A DNA stretch of 40,340 nucleotides from Bacteroidota bacterium (GCA_023458535.1 JAEWYW010000036.1:1-40340); one strand, 5' to 3'; positions 24,739 to 33,433 are shown, counted from the first letter of the stretch. Program-made: numbers and translations. Notes: generated by a model from the sequence alone, not told the origin.

Positions 24739-24956
24739 AGTAATGTTGAACTGAGATATCATGTCGCTGATTAAGCAAAAAAAAAAGTCTTTATTAAACT
24801 GATTCAGATTTTTAGTAAACCAATTTTGAGTTTTTTTTGTTCCACATGATTCTTTTATGTAAAATTCAAAATTCCGAAAAGTAAAAATAACTGCAGATGT
24901 CTCCATATCGATTTAGCAAATCATATACAGAAAAATCTGCAGTTTCAGTTTAATAA

Positions 24957-25796
24957 TTAAAACTCCACAAAATCAGGGTTTAAGCCAGAAAAGCCAGCTT
25001 CGTCCATTGAGGAAATTCTTTGCATGTCGTCATCTGAAATAGTGAAATTGTTGACTTCTAAGTTAGAAAGAATATTTTTTGGTGTTACAGACTTTGGTAA
25101 GGGTAAAATTCCATTTTGCAGACAAAATTTGATGGATAACTGCGCCACAGATACTTTGTAATGATCTGCGATAGATTTTAATTCCTCGTTTTCTAAAATT
25201 CTTCCAGAACCGATTGGACTCCACGCTTCAACCAAAATGTGATTTCCTTTACAATAATCCACAACTTCCTGTTGCAAATATCCCGGGTGATATTCTATTT
25301 GATTTACCATTGGATCTATCCTTGCGGTTTCCTTTAATGCTTCCAAATGATGCACTAAAAAGTTGCAAACGCCTATAGATTTTATTTTTCTCTGATCGTA
25401 AAGATCTTCCATAGCGCGCCAGGTTTCAGCATTCAACTCTTTCCAATTGTCAAATTGTTGCGCATTCGCTGGCCAATGTATTAAATATAAATCCAGATAA
25501 TCGGTGTCAAGCAGCTCAAGGGATTTCTCGAAAGCTTTTAAAGTGGAATCATAACCACGATCTTTGTTCCAGACTTTAGTAGTTAAAAAAATATCTCCCC
25601 TCGGAATATTACTATCTTCAATCGCCTCACCAACCCCCTTTTCATTTTCATAAATTTTTGCGGTATCTATATGTCTGTAACCACTTTCCAGTGCATATAA
25701 AACTGCATTTTTCACTTCCTTACCATCAGGAATTTGCCATGTTCCAAAACCTATTTCAGGAATTTCTAGTCCGTTATTGAGAATAAAATGATTCAT
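24957..25796 (-). CDS. Aldo/keto reductase
   Basis: A 279-residue cytoplasmic NADPH-dependent reductase of aldehydes and ketones (AKR superfamily, AKR5-like, similar to 2,5-diketo-D-gluconate reductases). The catalytic tetrad is complete: D45 in HIDTAKIY, Y49, K74 in LTTKVW and H107 in LIHWP. Further AKR signatures are SIGVCNFLVHHLEAL, NQIEYHPGYLQ and the C-terminal LPKSVTPKNILSNLEV coenzyme loop. The ATG at 25796 begins the family-typical MNHFILNNGLEIPEIGFGTWQ; an open frame to 25847 is not homologous. A -7 element TACATTTG lies 31 nt before it. The physiological substrate cannot be told. Confidence 0.93.
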   Translation of the reverse strand: MNHFILNNGLEIPEIGFGTWQIPDGKEVKNAVLYALESGYRHIDTAKIYENEKGVGEAIEDSNIPRGDIFLTTKVWNKDRGYDSTLKAFEKSLELLDTDYLDLYLIHWPANAQQFDNWKELNAETWRAMEDLYDQRKIKSIGVCNFLVHHLEALKETARIDPMVNQIEYHPGYLQQEVVDYCKGNHILVEAWSPIGSGRILENEELKSIADHYKVSVAQLSIKFCLQNGILPLPKSVTPKNILSNLEVNNFTISDDDMQRISSMDEAGFSGLNPDFVEF

Positions 25797-25827
25797 ATTT
25801 ATTGTACATTTTAAATTGTTATACCAA

Positions 25828-25835
25828 CAAATGTA
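25828..25835 (-). promoter_or_regulatory. -7 element of the aldo/keto reductase gene
   Basis: The minus strand reads TACATTTG, an exact TAnnTTTG match 31 nt before the ATG at 25796. It supports that start over the upstream open frame. Confidence 0.5.
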
Positions 25836-25945
25836 GTTCATAACCATAAAAACTGCATGATGTTTAATATAATTTAACGTCCAATTTCACGGTAATGAAT
25901 GGGAAACTGAACCTGATCTTTTATCACGTTAAATAATTTAAATCT

Positions 25946-25953
25946 TATCTTTG
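25946..25953 (+). promoter_or_regulatory. -7 element of the arginase-family gene
   Basis: TATCTTTG is an exact consensus match 22 nt before the ATG at 25976. A T-rich stretch lies in the -33 region without a clear TTTG. Confidence 0.6.
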
Positions 25954-25975
25954 TCACTCAATTAAAATATAGAAA

Positions 25976-27055
25976 ATGTCCACAAAACAAGATAAAATAA
26001 ACAATTTTGACCCCTCGCAGCCTGGCTTGGCAGATGCCAGCGTTTTTGGGTTGCCATTTACATCGGAAGAAAGTGATATTGTAATTGTTGCTGTACCTTG
26101 GGAAGTTACAGTAAGCTATGGTGCAGGAGCATCAGAAGGTCCTAAAGCTATTTTAGATGCATCGTTTCAAGTAGATTTACTGCATCAGGATTTTCCTGAA
26201 TTGTGGAAATTAGGAATATTTTTGGATGAAGGTGCTGAACATTGGAAGACCACAAGTGATCAATACAAAGCATTGGCCCAACCGATTATTGAGGCATTGG
26301 AAAATGGGGAAGAAATTGGTGAAAATCATTCTTTGTTTGGTGATTTAAATACCATAAATACTGCGTCAGCACAATTAAATTCAGAATTGAAAACCAGAAT
26401 TTTAGAGTGGCAGGCAAAAGGCAAAAAAGTAATTTTATTAGGCGGTGATCATTCAACACCATTGGGCTATTATCAAGCTTTAGCAACCCAATATGATAAT
26501 TTTGGAATTTTACATTTTGATGCGCATATGGACTTGCGGATTGCCTATGAAGGTTTTACATATTCTCATGCGTCCATTATGTACAATGCTATTCAGTTGC
26601 CGCAAATTTCTAAACTTGTTCAGGTGGGAATTAGAGATTTTAGCGAAGAAGAAGTAGGAGTGATTCAATCTTCGGATAAAGTGAAAGTTTTTACTGATTT
26701 TGATTTGAAAAAAGCTCAGTTTGAAGGTAAAACCTGGCAACAGCAAGTAGATGAAATCATTGCTTTACTTCCCGAAAATGTGGCGGTAAGTTTTGATATT
26801 GATGCATTGTATCAGTGGTATTGTCCAAATACAGGAACTCCTGTTCCGGGAGGCCTTTCTTACGAACAAGCTATTTATGCTTTGAACAAACTTGCAGAAT
26901 CGGATAAGAATATTATTGGAATCGATTTGGTGGAAGTTGCACCAGGCGAAAATGACGAGTGGGACGGGAATGTTGGGGCAAGACTTCTGTTCCATATGTG
27001 TGGTGTTTTAGCGAAGAATAACCAACTGCATGTTGGCGAACGTGTTAATCTTTAA
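25976..27055 (+). CDS. Arginase/agmatinase/formimidoylglutamase family protein
   Basis: A 359-residue cytoplasmic ureohydrolase with all binuclear manganese ligands: H159 in GGDHS, D182, H184 and D186 in FDAHMD, and D274 and D276 in SFDID. The loop NTGTPVPGGLSYEQA is typical of the agmatinase and formimidoylglutamase branches. Substrate (agmatine, formimidoylglutamate or arginine) cannot be decided from these motifs. At 359 residues it is longer than most agmatinases (about 300). The extra length is mainly N-terminal and around 85-150, as in the long Bacteroidota members. No hut or arginine-decarboxylase genes are adjacent, so context does not help. It has its own promoter. Confidence 0.9.
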   Translation: MSTKQDKINNFDPSQPGLADASVFGLPFTSEESDIVIVAVPWEVTVSYGAGASEGPKAILDASFQVDLLHQDFPELWKLGIFLDEGAEHWKTTSDQYKALAQPIIEALENGEEIGENHSLFGDLNTINTASAQLNSELKTRILEWQAKGKKVILLGGDHSTPLGYYQALATQYDNFGILHFDAHMDLRIAYEGFTYSHASIMYNAIQLPQISKLVQVGIRDFSEEEVGVIQSSDKVKVFTDFDLKKAQFEGKTWQQQVDEIIALLPENVAVSFDIDALYQWYCPNTGTPVPGGLSYEQAIYALNKLAESDKNIIGIDLVEVAPGENDEWDGNVGARLLFHMCGVLAKNNQLHVGERVNL

Positions 27056-27152
27056 AATAATCGACAAGAATTGTAAGAGCAGTATAAGGTATTTAACTTT
27101 TATTTAAAGTAAATAAGTTTGATTTTCGTCTTTAGTAAGACATTGAAAATTT

Positions 27153-27797
27153 ATGAAAGTCATCATTACAGGAGCAACAGGTATGGTAGGCGAGGGCGTG
27201 CTGCTAGAATGCCTGGAAAATAAAGAGGTTACAGAAGTTTTAAGTATTTCCAGAAAACCTTGTGGCATTACGCATCCAAAAATGAAGGAATTATTAGTTC
27301 CAGATTTCACCAAATTATCCGATTTTAAAAGTGAAATATTGGGTTATGATGCTTGTTTTTTCTGTGCAGGAATCAGCTCAGTTGGAATGTCCCAAGAAAA
27401 ATTCACATACATCACTTACGACACTACTTTAGCTTTTGCAAAAGCTTTATTGGAAGTCAATAAAAATATGACTTTCATTTACGTAAGTGGCGCAAGTACC
27501 GATTCTACAGAGAAAGGTAGGGTAATGTGGGCCAGGGTAAAAGGAAAAACCGAAAACGATTTAGCGAAATTGGGTTTCAAAAAACAGTTTAATTTCCGTC
27601 CTGGCGGAATGCAGGCTTTCAAAGGTCAAATTCATGCTAAAAAATCTTATATCGTGATCGCCAATATTTTAAAATTTATTATTCCATCAAAAATTCTAAA
27701 CCTTTCAGAAGTGGGAAAAGCAATGATACACGCAGTTCAACGATATGGTATAAAAAATATTTTAGAAATTAAGGATATTCGAGAACTATCAAAATGA
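27153..27797 (+). CDS. NAD(P)-binding protein (SDR-like epimerase/HTATIP2 type)
   Basis: A 214-residue cytoplasmic protein with a Rossmann fold. The dinucleotide loop is G7-ATGMVG (MKVIITGATGMVGEGVL). YVSGASTDSTEKGRVMWARVKGKTEND (about 110-136) contains the catalytic-region serine and a lysine but has Trp-Ala where classical SDRs have Tyr-x-x-x-Lys, so it belongs to the atypical NmrA/HTATIP2-like group. FRPGGMQ is the conserved segment after it. The last codons overlap the start of the next gene (ATGA at 27794-27797), so the two are translationally coupled. Function is unknown. Confidence 0.88.
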   Translation: MKVIITGATGMVGEGVLLECLENKEVTEVLSISRKPCGITHPKMKELLVPDFTKLSDFKSEILGYDACFFCAGISSVGMSQEKFTYITYDTTLAFAKALLEVNKNMTFIYVSGASTDSTEKGRVMWARVKGKTENDLAKLGFKKQFNFRPGGMQAFKGQIHAKKSYIVIANILKFIIPSKILNLSEVGKAMIHAVQRYGIKNILEIKDIRELSK

Positions 27798-28246
27798 AAG
27801 ATATAATTACCATAAAAGTGGCTGTTCCTAATGATTACAGTCAGCTCATGAAAATTTGGGAAACATCTGTGAAATCTACGCATGATTTCCTGGCGAAAAG
27901 TGATCTTGAATTGTTAAAAACAATAATTCCCAGAGATTTTTTTCCACAAGTAAAATTATTTTCAATTTTAGAAAATAATGAGATTAAAGCTTTTTTGGGT
28001 GTTTCGGACGACAATTTAGAAATGCTCTTTGTGGATGCTGCCTCTCGTGGAAAAGGACTAGGGAAATATGCAGTAAATTATGCAATTAATAATCTTAAAA
28101 TTTATAAAGTAGACGTCAACGAGCAAAACTTACAAGCTGTTGGTTTTTATAAGAAATTGGGCTATCATCAGATCGGAAGAAGCGAAGTAGATGGCATGGG
28201 AAAACCTTATCCATTACTGCATCTCGAATTTTCGCATCAAGGTTAA
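27794..28246 (+). CDS. GNAT family N-acetyltransferase
   Basis: A 150-residue cytoplasmic acetyltransferase. The acetyl-CoA loop is R85-GKGLG in VDAASRGKGLGKYAVNYAI, preceded by LEMLFV, and the second half has VDVNEQNLQAVGFYKKLGYHQIGR, as in YjaB/PhnO-like GNATs; STHDFLAKSDL (28-38) is also typical of that group. The substrate is unknown. The start overlaps the stop of the NAD(P)-binding gene in ATGA. At the other end its stop shares the palindrome TTAA (28243-28246) with the convergent barstar-like gene. Confidence 0.9.
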   Translation: MKDIITIKVAVPNDYSQLMKIWETSVKSTHDFLAKSDLELLKTIIPRDFFPQVKLFSILENNEIKAFLGVSDDNLEMLFVDAASRGKGLGKYAVNYAINNLKIYKVDVNEQNLQAVGFYKKLGYHQIGRSEVDGMGKPYPLLHLEFSHQG

Positions 28247-28635
28247 TTTCTCACCAATTCAATATTAGGATGCTCGGCAATAATTTCAACAATTATTTCG
28301 AAGTAGGTTTTACCGGTTCCATTTTTTAATTCTTCAATAGATTTTTGAATGAATTTTGAATTAAATTGTTCTGGAAATTTCAGTTTATTTTCATAAAAAC
28401 TTAATGTAAAATCAAATCCGAAAAGTTGTTGGTTGTTTTCAAAATTTTTCCATGTCAATACAATGGGTTCTTTGCCATGTATTTCCCCAAAACCACCGTA
28501 CAGAACATCATTCAGGGTGTCTAAACTTTCACCCATTTTCCAGTCCTCATCTGGCATCAATTTGCGATTCAACTCTTCGTAAAGTGAGGTTTTATCATAA
28601 ATTTTAAAACCATCGATAACAATCTGTTTTTTCAT
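28243..28635 (-). CDS. Barstar family protein (putative ribonuclease inhibitor)
   Basis: A 130-residue cytoplasmic protein. It has the barstar layout: an N-terminal strand KQIVIDGFKIYDKTSLYEELNRKL, then DEDWKMGESLDTLNDVLYGGF, the helical inhibitor face with the Asp-Leu-Asn region, and IVLTWKNF. At about 40 residues longer than B. amyloliquefaciens barstar (89), the C-terminal tail (about 95-130) is an addition. Barstars neutralise barnase-like nucleases, as immunity proteins or antitoxins. No nuclease gene lies nearby: the flanking genes are a GNAT and a Crp/Fnr regulator. It may be an orphan immunity protein. Confidence 0.85.
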   Translation of the reverse strand: MKKQIVIDGFKIYDKTSLYEELNRKLMPDEDWKMGESLDTLNDVLYGGFGEIHGKEPIVLTWKNFENNQQLFGFDFTLSFYENKLKFPEQFNSKFIQKSIEELKNGTGKTYFEIIVEIIAEHPNIELVRN

Positions 28636-28699
28636 CTCAATTAGTGTAAGTTGATAATTTTTTAGAAAATTATGTATTTTAGTTGAATAACAAGATATT

Positions 28700-29215
28700 T
28701 TGAATAAGGTTTTAGAATCAGGAATATTTAACAGAGCAATTTCTCTGAAAAGGAATGAATTTTTGAAAACTCAAGGATCAATAGATTCGCAAATTTATTT
28801 CATCAAAAGTGGGAGCCTAAAAATTTCTGTTTATAAATCGCATCAGGAACAAATTATTAGATTGGGATATGAAGGTAATTTAATTGTTGCCCTCGATTCG
28901 TTTATTCATGAGCGTTCTTCAGATTATGTCATTCAAGCCATCAAGAAATCAGATATTTTAGTGGCGACAAAAAAAGATTTTATGGAATGGCTCAACACTT
29001 CTTCGGATCATCAAGTATGGTACACTCAAATGTTAGAAAATTTAATCTTACAGCAATTGGAACGAGAAAAGGATCTTCTTACAGATTCTCCACAAGAAAG
29101 GTATCAGCGTGTAATGGATAGAAATCCACAACTTTTCCAGATCATCCCCCATAAGCACATTGCCAATTATTTAAGAATGTCGCCGGAAACATTATCCAGA
29201 CTAAAAAAATCTTGA
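28700..29215 (+). CDS. Crp/Fnr family transcriptional regulator
   Basis: A 171-residue regulator with an N-terminal cyclic-nucleotide-binding-like beta-roll (FLKTQGSIDSQIYFIKSGSLKISVY, about 20-46), a helical linker and a C-terminal helix-turn-helix in IIPHKHIANYLRMSPETLSRLKKS (148-171). It shares its layout and the ending SPETLSR with the regulator at 19272-19832 but is a distinct protein. There are no cysteines for an Fe-S cluster. The start is the TTG at 28700 (MNKVLESG); no ATG lies in a suitable position. It is divergent from the barstar-like gene and 52 nt upstream of the DinB-like gene, which it may control or be co-transcribed with. Confidence 0.88.
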   Translation: MNKVLESGIFNRAISLKRNEFLKTQGSIDSQIYFIKSGSLKISVYKSHQEQIIRLGYEGNLIVALDSFIHERSSDYVIQAIKKSDILVATKKDFMEWLNTSSDHQVWYTQMLENLILQQLEREKDLLTDSPQERYQRVMDRNPQLFQIIPHKHIANYLRMSPETLSRLKKS

Positions 29216-29267
29216 TTGCAATCAATTTTTTAAAGCCATAATTTTCCAACCTTTGTCATAAAAAAAT

Positions 29268-29828
29268 ATGAAAGTTAGGAGTGAGGAATTGATAGATAAG
29301 CTTTCGGAGCTTACATATCAACATCTAAAATATGTGGAATTTTTGAGCCATCTTTCTGATGATGATTTGCAAAGAAGAAAAAACGCTCATTCATGGTCGG
29401 TTTTGGAATGTATCGAACATCTTAATTTATATATGGAATTTTACTTGCCTGAAATTACAGAGAAAATAGAATTTTCAAAGTACGAAAACATGGAGTACTT
29501 TAAAAGTGGACTCATCGGAAATTATTTTGCTCAGCTAATGCTTCCCAAAGAGAAACCCACTCGAATGAAAACTGCCACAAAAATGAATCCTAAAGATAAA
29601 AATCTTAATAGGGTAGTGCTGACAAGGTTTAGTGAATATTTAAAAAGACTTTTATTTTTGTTGCAAGAATCTAGAAATGTTGACTTAGATAAAACCAGAA
29701 CCAAAATTTCAATCTCACAATGGATTCATTTAAAACTGGGCGATACCTTTATATTTTTGGTCAATCACAACACACGACATATTGCACAAGTCAAGCAAAT
29801 TTTGTCTGATCAAAAAATTAATAATTGA
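29268..29828 (+). CDS. DinB-like superfamily protein
   Basis: A 186-residue cytoplasmic four-helix-bundle protein of the DinB/DinB_2 group, putative metal-dependent enzymes often related to thiol transfer. Metal-site histidines appear in the expected places: H in WSVLECIEHLNLY (helix 2) and the HNTRHIAQVKQIL pair near the C-terminus (helix 4). The helix after KLSELTYQHLKYVEFLSHLSDDDLQRR is a normal helix 1. The reaction is unknown. The sequence AACCTTTG 20-odd nt before the ATG is one base from the -7 consensus. A terminator-like hairpin lies 28 nt after the stop, mainly serving the convergent isomerase gene. Confidence 0.88.
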   Translation: MKVRSEELIDKLSELTYQHLKYVEFLSHLSDDDLQRRKNAHSWSVLECIEHLNLYMEFYLPEITEKIEFSKYENMEYFKSGLIGNYFAQLMLPKEKPTRMKTATKMNPKDKNLNRVVLTRFSEYLKRLLFLLQESRNVDLDKTRTKISISQWIHLKLGDTFIFLVNHNTRHIAQVKQILSDQKINN

Positions 29829-29854
29829 TCTAAAGACGAAAAACGGATAAAATA

Positions 29855-29882
29855 AAAAAGGCTATCCTATTTGATAGCCTTT
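29855..29882 (-). terminator. Terminator of the SlyD-like gene, probably bidirectional
   Basis: Stem AAAGGCTATC / GATAGCCTTT (29857-29866 and 29873-29882) with a 6-nt loop. The A-run to its left is a U-tract for minus-strand transcripts. It lies 6 nt past the stop of the isomerase gene and 26 nt past the DinB-like stop. Confidence 0.8.
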
Positions 29883-29888
29883 ACATTA

Positions 29889-30389
29889 TTAGTGAGCTTC
29901 GTTTCCGTCGATGCCGTGTGCATGTCCGTGAGAAAGCTCTTCCTCAGTTGCAGGACGAGCCTCAACGATTTCTACATCGAAGTTTAAAGTTTTCCCAGCC
30001 ATTGGGTGGTTAAGATCAACTACAACAGCCTCTGGAGTAACATCCACTACAACTGCGTTCACCTGGTTACCTTCCTGATCTTGTAAAGGTAAAATAACTC
30101 CTACAGGCGGCATTCCAGCTTCAGCAAACATTTCTGCAGGTAATTGAGTAGTGGCATTTGGCATTACTTCACCATAAGCGTTTTCTGGTGTAAGTGTGAA
30201 AGATTTTTTATCTCCAACATTTAAACCTTGGATGTTTTCTTCAAAGCTTGGCAACATCATTCCTGCACCGTATAAAAAAGTTAACGGATTTTCAGTAGTT
30301 GTTTGCTCGATGAAAGTTTTATCACCATTTTCGTCAATGCTGTTTAGCGTGTAAGTTAACGCCACAACGTGGTTTTTGTCTATACTCAT
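29889..30389 (-). CDS. FKBP-type peptidyl-prolyl isomerase, SlyD-like
   Basis: A 166-residue cytoplasmic prolyl isomerase and chaperone. The FKBP half-domains are MSIDKNHVVALTYTLNSIDENG (1-22) and the region from GKTLNFDVEIVEA; between them is the insert-in-flap domain of SlyD (about 70-125, PENAYGEVMPNATTQLP to VVVDVTPEAVVVDLNHPMAG). FLYGAGMMLPSFEENIQG and LNHPMAGKTLNFDV are hallmark segments. The C-terminus (HGHAHGIDGNEAH) is a short His-rich tail, much smaller than E. coli's Cys/His metal-binding tail. A TACCTTTG -7 element is at 30437-30444. Confidence 0.94.
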   Translation of the reverse strand: MSIDKNHVVALTYTLNSIDENGDKTFIEQTTTENPLTFLYGAGMMLPSFEENIQGLNVGDKKSFTLTPENAYGEVMPNATTQLPAEMFAEAGMPPVGVILPLQDQEGNQVNAVVVDVTPEAVVVDLNHPMAGKTLNFDVEIVEARPATEEELSHGHAHGIDGNEAH

Positions 30390-30436
30390 TTGGTTAATTT
30401 GAGAGGAAATTTTTCCTGTTAATATTTTAAGTCTTA

Positions 30437-30444
30437 CAAAGGTA
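30437..30444 (-). promoter_or_regulatory. -7 element of the SlyD-like gene
   Basis: The minus strand reads TACCTTTG, with a TTTG 22 nt upstream of it as a possible -33 element. It begins about 48 nt before the start codon. Confidence 0.6.
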
Positions 30445-30599
30445 AACTTTTGAATGAGAAACCCATCAAAATCTAGTCAAAGTGCTCAATCTTTAACAAA
30501 ATATTAATAATTTGGTAGTAAAATAAGAGCAATCATATTTTTCTGCAAAATTTTGATGAAACACAAATTTCAAAGGATGTTTAAATAAATTCATTCTTC

Positions 30600-30956
30600 T
30601 TATTTCTCCTTCCCAATCTTCCCCAGATGCGTATTATGAAAACTATCGGGATACTTTAGACCATAACCTACTATTCGATCAAATGCGGAATGCGAGAATA
30701 AAATAATTCCGGCGACTTCGATTTCAGGGAGGGCTAAAAGTTTTCCTGCAAGAAATACCAAAACCGCAACGCCTAAATGATGAAATAGGTTGTAGAAAAA
30801 AGCTCCGATTTTAGGATTGATTAGGTAACCCAACATGGAAATATCAGGCAAGAAAAATAATCCTGCAAACCACCACCAAGACCATCCGGTTTGAGCAAAT
30901 GCGTAAATGCCAATCAGTAATAAAGCTGTGTATTCAAATTTCAAAAGTGCTTTCAT
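30600..30956 (-). CDS. DUF4260 family membrane protein
   Basis: A 118-residue small integral membrane protein with three or four hydrophobic helices (about 5-23, 27-44, 57-77, 80-92). It matches DUF4260 by the segments WWWFAGLFFLPDISMLGYL, NPKIGAFFYNLFHHL, HSAFDRIVGYGLKYPDSF and the ending HNTHLGKIGK. Its function is unknown. A conserved Asp in LPDIS and His residues near the membrane surface suggest a small transporter or enzyme, but this is speculation. It stands alone, divergent from pnp. Confidence 0.9.
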   Translation of the reverse strand: MKALLKFEYTALLLIGIYAFAQTGWSWWWFAGLFFLPDISMLGYLINPKIGAFFYNLFHHLGVAVLVFLAGKLLALPEIEVAGIILFSHSAFDRIVGYGLKYPDSFHNTHLGKIGKEK

Positions 30957-31069
30957 GCTCTATAAGTCCCTATTTCAAGCATTCTGTTACAAATTTTAAG
31001 TTTTTAGAATGCATTTCCGTATAGATTTCATTTCCCAGCATTCAAATTCCCAGATTCCTACAAAATCCG

Positions 31070-31077
31070 TATCTTTG
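31070..31077 (+). promoter_or_regulatory. -7 element of pnp
   Basis: TATCTTTG is an exact TAnnTTTG match, 66 nt upstream of the pnp ATG. The leader contains a small hairpin (ACACTC / GAGTGT, 31110-31115 and 31122-31127), which could be part of mRNA-level control, as pnp is autoregulated in other bacteria. Confidence 0.6.
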
Positions 31078-31143
31078 CCCTCGAAAATTTAAAAAGTTTA
31101 AATAGTAAAACACTCAATACGGAGTGTAAAACAAAATTAATTT

Positions 31144-33336
31144 ATGAGTGCACCACAAGCAATCACAGAGCTGATTACTCTTGCAGACGGCAGAGAAATT
31201 ACGCTTGAAACAGGCAAGTTGGCAAAACAAGCTGACGGCGCTGTTGTCGTAAAACTAGGCGGAACCATGCTAATGGCAACGGTTGTAGCCAACAAAGAAG
31301 CCAATCCTGGCGTTGATTTTCTACCTTTAACAGTAGATTACAGAGAAAAATTCTATGCAGGCGGTAAAATTCCTGGAAACTTTTTTAGAAGAGAAGCGAG
31401 ACCATCCGATCAGGAAATCTTGACGATGCGTTTGGTAGATAGAGTTTTGAGACCTTTATTCCCTGAAGATTTCCACGCCGAAGTTCAGGTGATGATTTCC
31501 CTAATTTCGTATGACGGACAAACGATTCCGGACGATTTAGCTGGTCTAGCAGCATCTGCAGCTATCGCCATTACCGATATTCCTTTTAACGGACCGATGT
31601 CTGAAGTTAGAGTCGTAAAATTAGACGGAAAACTTTCAATCAATCCTAAATATGAAGATTTAGCAAATGCTGAATTGGATATTATGGTGGGCGCTACAAA
31701 ATCGTCTATCGTAATGGTAGAGGGCGAAATGAAAGAAATTTCTGAACAAGAAATGCTTGAAGCCATTCAGTTTGCACACAAAGAAATCATCAATCAGATT
31801 GAAGCGCAAGAAAGATTGGCTGCGAAAGTAGGTAAATCCTTCCCAAAAAGAGAATACAACCACGAAAATCACGATGAAGCCATCCGTGAAAAAGTGTGGA
31901 AAGAAACATACGATAAAGTATATGAAGTAGCGAAAACGCCTTCTGCAAAAGAAGAAAGAGGTGAAAACTTCAAAGCGGTTTTAGCTGAATTTTTGGCTCA
32001 ATATGTTGACAATCCGGAGGAGTTGGAGCGTGTGACGCCATTTGCTAAAGTGTATTACCACGATGTGGAAAAAGAGGCAATGCGCCAGATGATTCTGAAC
32101 GAGAAAGTTCGTTTGGACGGTCGTGATCCGCAAACCATTCGTCCGATTTGGTCAGAAATCGATTATTTGCCAGGAGCTCACGGTTCTGCAATTTTCACGA
32201 GAGGGGAAACGCAATCTTTAACAGCAGTAACTTTAGGTTCCATTAAAGATGCCAATATGGTGGACAGCGTGATTACGCAACACGACGAAAAATTCTTTTT
32301 ACATTATAACTTCCCGCCATTTTCAACGGGTGAAGCTCGTCCTTTAAGAGGAACGTCAAGAAGAGAAGTGGGTCATGGTAACTTGGCTCAAAGAGCTTTA
32401 GCGAACATGATTCCTGAAGAAAATCCTTATACAATCCGTGTAGTTTCTGATATTTTAGAATCCAACGGTTCTTCATCTATGGCGACGGTTTGTGCAGGAA
32501 CTTTGGCTTTGATGGATGCAGGTGTTCAAATCAAAAAACCTGTTTCGGGTATCGCAATGGGATTGATTACGGACGAAAAATCAGGAAAATTCACGGTTCT
32601 TTCGGATATTTTAGGAGACGAAGATCACTTGGGAGATATGGACTTCAAAGTAACGGGAACTGCTGATGGAATCACGGCTTGTCAGATGGACATCAAAATC
32701 CAAGGTCTTTCTATGGACATCATGGAGCAGGCGTTGATGCAGGCAAAAGACGGAAGATTGCATATTTTAAATAAAATTACAGAAACCATCGCTGAACCAA
32801 GAGAAGATGTGAAACCTCACGCTCCGAAAATGGTGATGATGGAAATCCCTAAAGACTTCATTGGTGCGGTAATCGGACCTGGAGGAAAAATCATTCAGCA
32901 GATGCAAAAAGATACTGACACGGTGATTGCTATCGAAGAAGTTGGTGAAATCGGACGCATCGAAATTTCGGGTGTTGACCGTGAGAAAATCAATGCGGCG
33001 GTGGCAAAAATCAACGAAATTACTTTCGTGCCAGTTGTAGGCGAAGTTTACAAAGGGAAAGTGGTAAAAGTAATGGATTTTGGAGCTTTCGTAGCGATTG
33101 CAAAAGGTACAGAAGGTCTTCTTCATATTTCTGAAATTGAATGGAAGCGTTTGGATAAAGTTCCTTATAAAGAAGGTGATGAAGTGGAAGTGAAATTCAT
33201 GGGTTACGATGATCGTAAGAAAATGAAACTTTCTAGAAAAGTGCTTCTTCCAAGACCTCCAAAACCGGAGCAGAAACCAAAAACTGAAAATGCTGAAGCA
33301 AAACCTGAAGGCGACAAACCTGCAGACCAAGCTTAA
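31144..33336 (+). CDS. pnp: Polyribonucleotide nucleotidyltransferase (PNPase)
   Basis: A 730-residue 3'-to-5' phosphorolytic exoribonuclease that acts as a trimer in RNA turnover. Domains in order: first RNase PH-like domain (about 10-150, GVDFLPLTVDYREKFYAGGKIPG), helical linker (to about 315), second RNase PH-like domain (about 325-540, FPPFSTGEARPLRGTSRREVGHG and MDFKVTGTADGITACQMDIK), KH domain (about 565-625, FIGAVIGPGGKIIQ) and S1 domain (about 632-705, GEVYKGKVVKVMDFGAFVA). The tail is Pro/Lys/Glu-rich and disordered. Length matches the family (about 700-730). It is monocistronic, with its own promoter and a terminator directly downstream. Confidence 0.98.
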   Translation: MSAPQAITELITLADGREITLETGKLAKQADGAVVVKLGGTMLMATVVANKEANPGVDFLPLTVDYREKFYAGGKIPGNFFRREARPSDQEILTMRLVDRVLRPLFPEDFHAEVQVMISLISYDGQTIPDDLAGLAASAAIAITDIPFNGPMSEVRVVKLDGKLSINPKYEDLANAELDIMVGATKSSIVMVEGEMKEISEQEMLEAIQFAHKEIINQIEAQERLAAKVGKSFPKREYNHENHDEAIREKVWKETYDKVYEVAKTPSAKEERGENFKAVLAEFLAQYVDNPEELERVTPFAKVYYHDVEKEAMRQMILNEKVRLDGRDPQTIRPIWSEIDYLPGAHGSAIFTRGETQSLTAVTLGSIKDANMVDSVITQHDEKFFLHYNFPPFSTGEARPLRGTSRREVGHGNLAQRALANMIPEENPYTIRVVSDILESNGSSSMATVCAGTLALMDAGVQIKKPVSGIAMGLITDEKSGKFTVLSDILGDEDHLGDMDFKVTGTADGITACQMDIKIQGLSMDIMEQALMQAKDGRLHILNKITETIAEPREDVKPHAPKMVMMEIPKDFIGAVIGPGGKIIQQMQKDTDTVIAIEEVGEIGRIEISGVDREKINAAVAKINEITFVPVVGEVYKGKVVKVMDFGAFVAIAKGTEGLLHISEIEWKRLDKVPYKEGDEVEVKFMGYDDRKKMKLSRKVLLPRPPKPEQKPKTENAEAKPEGDKPADQA

Positions 33337-33342
33337 AAATAG

Positions 33343-33370
33343 AAACCACCTCAATTCGAGGTGGTTTTTC
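33343..33370 (+). terminator. Terminator of pnp
   Basis: Perfect 10-bp stem AAACCACCTC / GAGGTGGTTT (33343-33352 and 33358-33367), loop AATTC, followed by T-rich sequence. It begins 6 nt past the pnp stop. Confidence 0.9.
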
Positions 33371-33433
33371 TTTTGCTTTAAATTCAGTATTTTCGTTTCA
33401 AGATTTAGTTCTCGCACCAGATAAGATTGATCA

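Noticed and set aside
24715..24906. 63-codon minus-strand frame between the hydrolase and aldo/keto reductase genes
   Set aside because: Overlaps the end of the hydrolase gene, low-complexity Phe/Lys content, no family resemblance. The gap looks like a T-rich convergent region only.
32767..33417. 216-codon minus-strand reading frame opposite pnp
   Set aside because: Antisense to the KH and S1 domains of pnp; Phe/His/Arg-rich composition is the mirror of Lys/Glu codons. No start signals.
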